64,000 bases of DNA from assembly GCA_004369045.1 (NCBI GenBank), contig ML213515.1, forward strand, positions 849,066 through 913,065. Reading direction: 5' to 3'. The notes under the pieces are model-generated. The model made no database searches. It was not told the origin of the DNA and was given only the letters and a program-made list of their open reading frames with translations. Positions 44,821 to 54,316 of the stretch are shown in pieces. Source of the DNA: Heliocybe sulcata. Taxonomy: Eukaryota; Basidiomycota; Agaricomycetes; Gloeophyllales; Gloeophyllaceae. The translations under genes were made by a program, and so were the position numbers. How positions within the stretch are numbered: position 1 is the stretch's first letter; every line of letters begins with the position of its first letter.

Positions 44821-46370
44821 TCAATAGACGTAAGGAATCAACTTATACGGCACCCTCCTCGCCCACTCGTCCCATTGCTGCCCAAACTGCTTCCGCATAG
44901 CCGCATCCTCATTTACCGGCCTAAACAGGCACACGTAATCCAACCCCAGTCCACCTATCAATGACAGTCCGACTATCAGCCTACCCAACACCGTATTCAA
45001 CACGCCGCACTCGCGGAGCCACGAGCCCTCGGAGAACCAGCACAAGCACACTCCGGCAAAGGCAACGACGAAGGCGGAGTAGCTCGGGTGACGGACCCAG
45101 GAGTAGGGACCGGAGGTGACGAGGGTCTGGTCAGGACGGAAGGAGAGCTGATAGGTGAAGTGCTTCCCGAGGGTGACATAGCATTGGTAGCGTATAAGGG
45201 AGCCGAAGACGGCGAGGGCAGTGCCCACGATGAATGAGGTGGTGAGGCGGACACGGGGGATGTGGGAGGGGGAGGGGGTGAGAGCGGTGATGAGTTCCGA
45301 GGTGTAGGGTTCGTAGTGCAAGTGAGCACAGATGAGGACGAGTGACTCGCAGAACGCGCCCAGCCACAGCCCGTACTGCATATGGTCCTAAGAGTTAGTA
45401 AATGAAAAGAAGGTAGCTATAGCGCACGCACTTTTAGAATGCTGGGCCACCAGGAGATGGCTTTTTGCCTGAAAGTAGCGTATCCGGAGAAGCGCTTTAT
45501 GTCTTCATCCGACGCGGGCGGGTTCGGGTTTGTCAGGCATCGATGCAGGCCAGTAGTGGCAATAAGGAGGAGTGGTACTCTTGTCAGTGACATGAGGTAC
45601 GACTGTCGAGGTAGGAAAAGTGGGAGACTGGGTACATTGCCGAGCGGGTGTTAAATAGAAAACTCGGTCGGCCATCATGGTTTAACGAAGGCGGAGGTAC
45701 GGCTGCACCACAGGAAAATGCGCTAGCAAGAACTCTTCGTAAGATGAGAAGGCCGAGATGAACGCCGTCCGCCACAATGTGTCGTGATCACGTACGCCGG
45801 CTATGAGCTCATGTTTGGCACAGCATGGCTATGATCTGGCTCCTTCCTTCAGCATCGTAGAGATAAAAAGGCACGAACAGTACACCGAGAGCGCAAGCAC
45901 GACGCCGAAAGATGATGATGTGAGTTGGATCGCCGCCGAACTACTCGTGATCAAGAACGACTCCGAATAACTCGAGGTCATCAGGGCACCGTCAAGATAT
46001 GATAGATAGTGTCGGTCTTGCTGTATACAGCAGGAGCTGGAGGAAATTCCGGTACTCATTACGCAAATACGGGCCGTATTAGCGTCATCGTAGGGCCTCG
46101 ATTGGATATCGTAGAGCTATCTTGTCGGCAGAGGCGCGGAGAAGGAGCCGTTCGTAACTCGTGTTATGGTTCCTTTCTTCGAGGGAGTCAGGATAAACCG
46201 TGCGGCCGACAATTGCACCTCCGCTTGAGGGTACGACGAGAGTTTAACGCACCATCAATCGCATCCAGTACCGGAGATAGGCCGGAGTATGAGGAAATGA
46301 GATGTGGCGGAGCAGCGTACGAAGATTCCAGTCAATACAGCGTATTTTCAGGGGGATTTCCTGCAGATCC
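44600..46370 (-). repeat. ICMT segmental duplication unit 2 (with 31440-33330)
   Basis: This is the second copy of the ICMT module, with both flanks recognisable. Coding identity is very high in the C-terminal exon; the flanks have diverged more. Immediately beyond its upstream end lies a relic of an F-box-like gene of the 16793 family. Confidence 0.8.
44821..45593 (-). CDS. ICMT-family protein-S-isoprenylcysteine O-methyltransferase-like, copy 2
   Basis: Two exons, 45593-45432 and 45387-44821, with a 44-nt intron at the same place as copy 1, give 242 residues. The C-terminal exon is almost the same as that of copy 1; differences cluster in the loop around YEPYTSELITALTPSPSH and in the first exon. 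The SAM-site motif GPYSWVRHPSYSAF and the terminal NEDAAMRKQFGQQWDEW / RVPYKLIPYVY are fully kept. It has hydrophobic segments for several membrane passes. Both copies being intact and strongly constrained suggests that both are functional, perhaps with different expression because the promoters have diverged. Protein substrate unknown. Confidence 0.88.
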
Positions 46371-46471
46371 TTGATCTGGGAATAAGGATACGCTACTCCA
46401 AAGGGCACGACGCGTCGATATTCGACTTACAGAGATTTTCTATGCTCTCTAATAACGTCCGTACGGCTCAA
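45594..46471. other. Intergenic region, shared upstream flank of ICMT copy 2
   Basis: Sequence around 45990-46370 resembles 32880-33330 upstream of ICMT copy 1. No intact gene. The right end joins the F-box-like relic. Confidence 0.55.
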
Positions 46472-47013
46472 GGCTACTGCTGGAAAGACGAAGAGGTGGT
46501 AGTCGACCTCTTCGGCAAACAGTTTGGGCCTATACTCTTTGATCTTACATGGTTTAGCCTGCGGAACGCACTGGTGCGCACTGGAGACGCCGTGGAAGTG
46601 TCGAAAGCGTTCTTCCTCACGATGCCTGCACCTCAGGCGGCACATCGATGCTCCCAACCGGCCTCGTGTATCGTGACCAGCACGATCAACATATCTTCTG
46701 GCCGTCAATTTCCCTTAGCTGTTATTCGTGTTGGTCTGGTTTCGGACGTCGTCTCCGATGTTCTTGGCGAGGACCACGACAGCCTCTCCGGTCGCCGGGC
46801 GCAATCGTTTGGGCGGCAACTACAACACCGAAGATGATTTGGTGAACCTGATAAGCCTTTCTCAGCGCTCGAAAGACCTCAATCCATATCTTTCGGCAAT
46901 CCTGCTGGGACGGGCGCAAGCAGCAAGAGGAGGACGGGAAGATAGGGTAAAGAAAGACATAATATGAAGGTGAAGAGGAAGACGAAGACCACACGTGGGA
47001 GGCAGCGGACTAA
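46472..47013 (+). pseudogene. Relic of the C-terminal part of a 16793-family F-box-like gene
   Basis: The plus frame begins GYCWKDEEVVVDLFGKQFGP, matching GYYWKDEDVVVDLFRHQFQP of the 16793 protein, and continues KAFFLTMPA and TGLVYR-like sequence in a different frame. The end, with an acidic EGEEEDEDHTWEAAD-like tail and TAA at 47011-47013, still lines up with the tail of the intact genes. Frame changes lie between these blocks and the F-box half is missing, so this is a dead 3' half of about 0.55 kb. It shows that the 16793 family once had a further member next to ICMT copy 2. Confidence 0.85.
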
Positions 47014-47847
47014 AATTTCTTGTGAAAGTCTGATCCCAGAAATGAGCAAGACGAGGTGATGAAATATTTTGAAGATTGCGAGCTCGGGTGGACTCGATAT
47101 TTGTACCGGTGTGTGCGAAATTACTGCCGCCAGTGGATGAAGTAAATAAACATAGGGCACAGGCCTATTTCCGTAGTAGCAACCTTGAACGTTCAGAACC
47201 TTCGAGCCAGACTATGATCATGATCATGGCAGTGGCCCGGGACGCGACCAGAAAGCCACAACACAAACAACCGCAAATTCTCCAGAGCCACATCGACTTC
47301 TGCTTGTTCCGGTGCAACTGAAATCCGCTGAAATCCGGCGACGAGTCTACTGTCCTCAGCAAGACCGCGCTCATTATAATTACGACCGGCCACTTGGCTT
47401 CGCCCAATTTTTTGGTCATAGTATTGAAACGCATTGCAGACGGGCCGTTCAGAGATAGAATGGTCTTTCGGACGATCCTCGCCGAGCACAGAGTCTCAAA
47501 TGAGACTCCCGCCTTCTTGAGCGGTCTGTCCGCACATATACTGGAGACGATTGTGATGGCGCTGCACTCTGAGCGCCCTAGATAGTCTTCTTCATGAGAT
47601 CACCGGTCCACGATTGAACTCGTTTAATCCGTAAGTAATGTCATCAACATCTGGCCAAGTTACAAACCAGCCTTGCTGGATATCTGACATGGATCCTTGT
47701 CGCTTCGTCTGTATCTCTTTTGGTTGGTCTGCTTGACTGACATTCTCATCGGATGTACGAACAGACCAAGACGCCGCAGAAACATCTCTGCGATCCTGCC
47801 TACCGGGTCGACAGGTCATAAAGCAAAGGGACTTTTATCCGCAACGG
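47014..47847. other. Intergenic region with an orphan coding-like fragment
   Basis: From about 47322 to 47585 the plus strand has an open frame without ATG in its first 25 codons that looks protein-like (FLVIVLKRIADGPFRDRMVF, then RTILAEHRVSNETPAFLSGL). I do not recognise the family. No partner exons are evident. The rest shows nothing. Confidence 0.4.
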
Positions 47848-48940
47848 CCATGTCGCCTCTCGACTTCGTCGTCAGCATACTGCTATGGGTCTATCCGGTG
47901 TTGTCAGAGCTCGGACAGCCAGATCATAGGAGACTAAAGACCCTAGTAACATTCGGTGACTCCTATACAGACATCTTGGGCCCTTGGGGATAACGGCACC
48001 GCCTGGCCCATATACGCCTCCCGCTACGGGTCTTTCAATCTCTACTCCTTCGCCCGACGTGCTCTGATTTTCCAAGTCCTGGCGCCAACACTTTCACGTC
48101 AAAGTCTGTGATTGAATATTGAGGGACAGATACCTACGTTCCTGAGAGGGATGTCGAACGGTACGGTACGATCGAGCTGGAGATGGAGGAGACATTTTTC
48201 ACGCTTTGGATCGGGACGAATGATGTGGGCGTCCATGGCCTGCTCACTGGAGAGCAAAGGCCCTGCGTGACCCTGGTAAATACTGCACGATGCCACGCGG
48301 AATAGGTGTCCACTCTGTACGTCCACGACACCAGACACTTTCTAGTACAAAACGTAGGTTCCCCTGATTTGTAGTTTCATGCACGCATTCTAACATTTGC
48401 CTTGCAGATGTTGCCGCTCGAATCGACTTTCCTGTTTGCAAAGCATCGAATCTCGGTACTGGGCTCTGGATCGAAATAGTACCGAGTGGAACGTCATGAT
48501 GCGGGCAATAGCTGCTAGCAGGAACGCACTCTCCAGTCTGATGCTGCAATCTCTCCCTCCCTGTATGCCTGGGGTGAGTATCGCGCGAGCTATATATCCG
48601 TGCTGCAAGCTCACATATTACGCGCGAGGTATCTTCGATCTCAGTAGACGCCACCCGAGTACTATCTCAATGAAACTGCCCCATATAACGTGACTGCATG
48701 CGTCAACCCGTGCATATTCCCAGTGAACGGCAACGTCAGCGATAGCGCCTCGGCTACATGCACAATCGCTCAAGGTAGCGACAGAGATAGCTTCCTGTGG
48801 TGAGTATATTACCTTAGTTTGTAGTTGCAACCTTCTGACTGGGAGTATGTATGACGAGCTGCACCCATCGGAGCAAAGTGGCAAGGGACATTACTGCGAC
48901 GGTCGACGGCTGCAGTCGGTGGATGAACTGGCTGAACTAG
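47848..48940 (+). pseudogene. Broken CE16/GDSL-type acetylesterase
   Basis: The start MSPLDFVVSILLWVYPVLS is a signal peptide, followed by LVTFGDSYTD, the GDS block with the nucleophile serine. Further blocks appear in order but in different frames: DNGTAWPIYASRYGSFNLYS, TFFTLWIGTNDVGVHGLLTG (the G-ND block), RYWALDRNSTEWNVMMRAI, NVTACVNPCIFPVNGNVSD, and YDELHPSEQ with the catalytic D-x-x-H near the end, closing at a TAG at 48938-48940. Between blocks there are an early stop just after ILGPWG, another stop after the ARRA segment, one within the HAE-VSTL segment, and frame changes near 48450 and near the C-terminus. An intron ending at about 48408 remains recognisable. Intact relatives are secreted carbohydrate (acetyl) esterases. 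It is the host's own gene in decay. Confidence 0.85.
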
Positions 48941-49088
48941 AGCAGTGCGCAGATCGAAAGGGTCATATCCCAATAAATTTATAGGATCGTCTATACAGGC
49001 AGTATTTTCCTATGAATACTTGGCATATCTACATGTACAGTATAGCGTATAAATAACAGCAACCCAATCCGTCCCGTCCCAACAGCAT

Positions 49089-50937
49089 CTAATTCGCATC
49101 AAGCGACGACGCCGTCGACCTAACGAGCGCCGCCTTTTCCGACGAGCGCGGCACGAACCTGCACTTGAACGTCTGGCCGGTCCCGAGGCTGACGTTCTCG
49201 GGCAGGGGCGACGCCTCGTCGGGCGCGAGCGTGAAGGCGGAGAGGAGGTTCGCGGCCATGATGAAGACGGAGCGGTAGGCGAGGTGGCGGCCCGGGCACA
49301 TGCGGCGGTTGAAGCCGAAGGCGTACAGGCGCGCGTCGCGCGCTTGCGGGAAGCGGCCGTCCCACCGTTCGGGCCAGAAGTCCATGGGCTTTGGGTACAT
49401 GGTTTCGTCGTGCAGGATTGCCCTGGGAAGGAGGGGCGTTAGTGACACTCGGGTTTGGACTAGGGCAGGTACGCACCATTGGTTGGCGACGATGATGGAG
49501 CCTTTGGGGATGAACATGCCCTCGTAGATGTCGTCCTGGATGCACGCGTGCGCTAGACCTAGGGGAGCGACGGGCATCCAGCGGAGCGTCTCGAGAACGC
49601 ACCAGCGGAGGTAGGGCAGGTGGTCCTCATCAGCAAAGGTCGGAAGGCGGTCCCTGCCGACAACAGAGTCGATTTCAGCCTGGAGCTTCTTTTGACACTC
49701 GGGGTGCATGAGCATAGCGAGGACGAACGAGGCCATGGTGCCGAGAGTGGTGTCGACCGCGGCGCCGTACATGATCCCAGCGGACGCTGCCTGAGATGAG
49801 CAAAGTGCGGGACTGGGTAAGGGAGAGATGGCGTACGTACCCTTGATGATGTACTCCTCGTCGTCGGAGCCGGTGATCTGGCCTTTCATCTCGAGCAGTC
49901 TGCTGGCGTAGCAGGGCTTGATGGCGCCTTTGGCCATGCGCTCCTTGAGCTCGACCCAGGGCGTGTTCCGGATAGCCATGTGACCGTCCAGCACCTTCTT
50001 GACAAAGGGCCTGTAGTTGGTACCAGGGAACCAGTCAGGCATGTATTGCACTGTGGACAACGTGGCGTCAGAGTCCTGGTTTGTTTAGTATGATACTGGA
50101 GCCACTCACGCCATGGAATGAAGTTGACGACGAAGGCGGTGGGGGTGACAGCGATGAGGTTGTTCGGTATGGCGGCTTCGTTGATCTCGACGAGGTGGTC
50201 GTCGTGCGTGGTGACTTTGTGGTCGTAGGTGACGCGTAGGATGATGGACCCAGCAGCACGGCGCATGTGGAAGAACCACTGATCGGGGGACTCTAGAAGG
50301 TGTTCAAGGCACTCGTAAGTCTCCTGCTCCTGGATGTCGCTGTAGTCCTTGACGGCGGTCGGGTTGAAGGCGGCATTGACGACCTTGCGGTAGGTGCGGA
50401 ACTCCTCGTCGTAATCCATTCCCGGGAAGTGGTGGTCGGTGGATCTGAGCGATGGAGTTAGTCATTGATATTATCTGGCAGAGGGGAGTACGAACAATCT
50501 CCGGATGACACCGGGGTTGCGGTCGGAGTAGATGTTGCCACGCTTCTCGAGGAGTTCATTTGTAGCATGTGCAGTGTTGAGGACGACGACGCGGTTGCCG
50601 AACGATTCGAGTGAGAAAACAGGACCTGCGTACTGCTGAGAATTTTCATTCGTTATAAAGCATACTAAAGCACATACCGTAGATCTTCGACCACTTCTTG
50701 TAAGTGATATGTAAAGGCTCCTTCTTGCCATCGGGCAGCTGGCGAAGGTTACCAATGATAGGATCACCCTTGGGCCCTGTAAACGAGGTTAGTAATAATG
50801 CATATAAAGTGTACAAGGTAAAGCTCACCCGGAGGGTAAGGCAGACCGCCGGAACGTCTGCGGTGGCTTGCCCAGCGATACACCAGGAGACCCGACACAA
50901 ATACTAAGAAAAGGAGTGCCTGTGTCTGGAAGGCCAT
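49089..50937 (-). CDS. Cytochrome P450 monooxygenase 1
   Basis: Seven exons, 50937-50829, 50776-50678, 50625-50496, 50444-50110, 50050-49841, 49786-49477 and 49422-49089, sum to 1527 nt and give 508 residues. An N-terminal anchor (ALLFLVFVSGLLVY) is followed by the proline hinge YPPGPKGDPIIGNL. The I-helix motif is GAAVDTT, the K-helix ExxR is ETLRW, the PERF-like motif is FWPERWDGR, and the heme-binding loop is FGFNRRMCPGRHLA with the cysteine ligand present. Asn replaces the usual Gly in FGxGRR. Exon 3 ends at a GTTCGT donor, chosen because it alone keeps phase. It resembles the basidiomycete P450s annotated as O-methylsterigmatocystin oxidoreductase-like, though the true substrate is unknown. 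It is ER-membrane bound and needs a P450 reductase. It is co-oriented with a second P450 and an FSH hydrolase upstream. Confidence 0.92.
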
Positions 50938-51815
50938 AGCGAGGATACCAAGGGGGACCTAGTGGATGAAGGAGTCGTGGTCTGAAAGAAGCCCTGGCGG
51001 CAGCAAAGCGAGAGACTGGCTTGAACACGATTATAACCAGCCAGGGAGGGCCGAGATCGCGAATGGGCGGTGCGGTTTACGAATCTTTCGCGCGCAAAGG
51101 GTGGCGAATACCTGGTTTGCCCGCCATGTTCGGGCACATTGTTTCCGGACTTGGACGGATTTGCGCCGGGCTGGATTCTTGCGTTTAGCGGAGTGATGGG
51201 CCTTTGCGCTTGTGCGGCCTGTGCAGTGCAGGAAGAGAGTTGCGGCCGTGCAATGGTGAAGGCGTACCGTGGGAATGTACTGATGGTGCGGAGGCGTTTG
51301 CCACAATCCCTTGCGTGGCTTTTACGGATCGGGACCAGGCTGTTCAACGGTACCAGAGGTGTTCTACTAGAACGTGATCATGATACCAATGAACAAGGAA
51401 AGAGCGTGTATGACTTGGCTCTGACCGATGCGTCAACACCAGAACTCTAAACGTTGTGGTCCAATTTCAAAGGGCTGCCACCGCAGAAGATCTTTCTTAT
51501 CTAACGTTTGAGCCCGAACAATTCCCTCACTTGTCGGTTCCGAGTGTGAAGGAGGCTTTTGTCTCCGATAGAGGTAGTGGACCTCCGCGTCCTAGAATTC
51601 CTGACCCTTACCGTCTGGCGAGAGAGGGAATGGAGCAGCTATGAATATCACTGATGAGAGCAAGCATGTTCCCAAGAACAAGCCAGATTATATTTCCTAG
51701 GGCACAATTCGTGATTACAGGGCGGTCCGCCTATGTTTGCGTTTACAGTCGTTGCGAGATAGAACCGGTACATATCATAACATCACAATCGTCCTAAAGG
51801 CCCAAAGGAAACGCC
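50938..51815. other. Spacer between the two P450 genes
   Basis: About 0.88 kb contains the promoter of P450 1, with a TTATAATCG-like TATA element on the minus strand about 90 bases before the start. The frames seen across 51070-51450 and 51456-51644 are open on the plus strand but match nothing. No relic of a P450 exon is seen. Confidence 0.55.
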
Positions 51816-53782
51816 TTAATGGTTTCCGGACATCACGCCCTTGGACCATGCGGCCTGCTGAATCAGCGCGCGAGAGTTCTCGCGTCTGGGCTTGATCGTG
51901 CACTTGAACGGCTTCGGGTGCCTATGAAACCTTCAGGACACGAACAGGATAGTTTACGGTTGAATTACTCACCTGACAGAGTGCTCCGCAAAGGTGCTGT
52001 CAATGGGGATTTCCTTCCCCTTCTCGTCCACCGCGGGCGAGACCTTGAAGGCGTAGAACAGGGATGCAATAGAGATCCAGATATTGTTCTCCGCAACGTC
52101 CTTGCCAGGGCATACTCTGCATCGGATAGTCAGCATACGGACAACGCGAGCAGCGCGAGGGACGATTACCTCCTCCCGAAACCGAACGCCGGGCCACGAG
52201 GGTCAGGCTGGGGAGAGCGCCCCTCGCCCGCGAGGAACCGGTCGGGATCGAACTGCTCAGGATTAGGATAGACGTCCGGGTCGTAGAGCATCGCGTACGC
52301 GTTCGCGATGATCATACTGTCCTTCGGGAGGAGATACCCATTGTACACGTCGTCCTGGCACAGCCTGTGCGGCACACCCACGGGCGTCGTCGCGCCCCAC
52401 CGCAGCGCCTCCGTGACGATGCACTGCAGGTAGGGCAGGTGCTCGCGGTCTTCGAAGGTCGGGAGACGCTCTTTGCCGACGACGATGTCCATCTCGGCTT
52501 GGGCGCGCGCTTGGATGATGGGGTTGAGCACCATCGCGATGAGCGCGGTGAGGAGCGCTGAGAATGTGGTGTCGAAACCGGCGGAGAAGGTGATGGCGGC
52601 GGTGTCACGGACGCCGTCGTTATCCTGGCCCTTGGTATCTTCCAAGAGAGCCGTGCAGTAGCAAGGCGTTTCGGTTCCCTCTGCCTGGGTGGAGGATCAG
52701 TCTCCGGTTTCATGATGGGCGTACTCTGATTGGACTTACCATTCTTTTCTGGACTTCTTCGAACGGCCTGTTCACGAAGGCGTGCATGTCGTCCTTTGTC
52801 CCTGGCGGGAGACGCTTGAAACCGGCGCCTGGCATCCAGTCGGGAACGTGTCTCACTGGGTCCTTCAGTTAGAGTAATTGCAAGCAATAACAAGACAGGT
52901 ACGCACACCATGGGAAGAAGTCGACAATGTGCGCACCCACGGCGCCCGCTGCGTCTATGGTAGCCACTCCCTTCTCTGCGATCTTGATAAACTCGTCGTC
53001 CTTGGACTTTACTTCGTGGCCGTAAGACATCATCATCGTAATACCACCAGCCAATCTAGATACGGCATTTCAGTCATGATGACGACTGGCGGCAGAGCGA
53101 TTTGGTGCGTACCGTTTAAAGTGAATTTGGTAGTTTTCAGGGTCCTCTAACAAGTCGAACAGAGTCCGGTGCACCTCCCTAGTCTGAGTCGCATAGTAGT
53201 TGGGAAGACGGCGCTTGCGGAAGTACTCCTCGAGGTACCTCCGGTGACGCTTGAATTTCTCGCCGTAGTCCATGATCGGGAGCGCCCATTCCTTGAACCA
53301 GATTTCAATACCAACATGCGATGACCTCTGAATGATCAACTCACCCAGCCAATTCTACATCAAAGCAAGAGATGAATAAGCGTGTTGCAATTCAGGACGT
53401 TTCGAGGCGACTTACACATCGTGCGTCATAGCAAAGTACGGTCTGTTTGAGTAGATCGCGCTCTTCTTGTCAAGCAAATCATGTGCGGCCTTTGCCGAGT
53501 TGAGAACAACGATGGATCGCTTGAAGGTGTGGAAGTACAACATATCACCTGTGCACAGATCATGAGCGACACAATCTCTCGCTCACAACCGCGGAGTGTC
53601 TCACCATACTTCTTCCCCATCTCGTTGAACCCTATCCACGCCGCATGCTGCGGAATATGCTGCACATTCCCAATGAGAGGAAGCGAAGGCGGGCCAGGAG
53701 GGGTGGGCAAGTTATTCGCGCTCTTCCTCCGTCTATAGAGAACGACCAAAACCGCGAGCGCGACAAGGATGGCGTACAGCAT
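51816..53782 (-). CDS. Cytochrome P450 monooxygenase 2
   Basis: Nine exons, 53782-53605, 53548-53416, 53354-53345, 53291-53113, 53055-52907, 52855-52740, 52684-52170, 52116-51973 and 51921-51816, sum to 1530 nt and give 509 residues. The anchor is YAILVALAVLVVLY, then LPTPPGPPSLPLIGNV. The I-helix motif is AGFDTT, ExxR is EALRW, the PERF-like motif is FDPDRFL, and the heme loop is FGFGRRVCPGKDVA with the cysteine ligand. Exon 3 is a 10-nt microexon supplying the IGW of VIGWEWALPIMDYGEKFKRH. An intron splits the heme loop between FGFGR and VCPG. The C-terminus is HPKPFKCTIKPR and a short tail. It is a different P450 from its neighbour (low similarity outside motifs). Substrate unknown; same orientation as the neighbours. 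Confidence 0.9.
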
Positions 53783-54316
53783 GGCTAGAGAACGGAGGAG
53801 ACGACGACAAAGCGCGAGCGTTCCGTCCGTATGTATAGCATGGGACGCGACCGATTGATACGGCGGCGCTGCCCCGCATACGATGTGCGGTTGCACAGCA
53901 TGCGCGATGGTTAGAGTTACGGTTCAATCCAGCTAAGATGGGCCCGACTCCCACGGGCACTCGAGCGGAAGCGGGCGCTTCTCTAGGAACCATCAATCGC
54001 GCTGTGTATCCTCCTCCGTCGTGGACTCGGAACCGAAGAGTCGGGAATTTGCGGTGAGTGGTCTCTGCAACAGGATGGGCATGGAGATTGTATTAAGAGT
54101 GTGGCCTCGAGGCCTTGCGTGAGGTGAAGGAGTTGGAGCATAACGAGTGTATTTCACAGTATACAACACAACATTGTAATAAATAACCATTTTACGATCT
54201 AAACAATACACACAAGACCTGTTGTGCCAGTACGACTTCCGTGTCTGATATGTTATAGGTAATGAGCGTACGTATGTAGCAGCGAACCAAATCGCAGTCC
54301 GTTAAATAAATCATCA
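53783..54316. other. Intergenic region
   Basis: The spacer between P450 2 and the FSH hydrolase is about 0.53 kb long and should hold the P450 promoter. No gene is recognised. Confidence 0.55.

Noticed and set aside
51070-51644. Two plus-strand frames between the P450 genes
   Set aside because: No similarity to P450 exons or any family, and composition is not coding-like.
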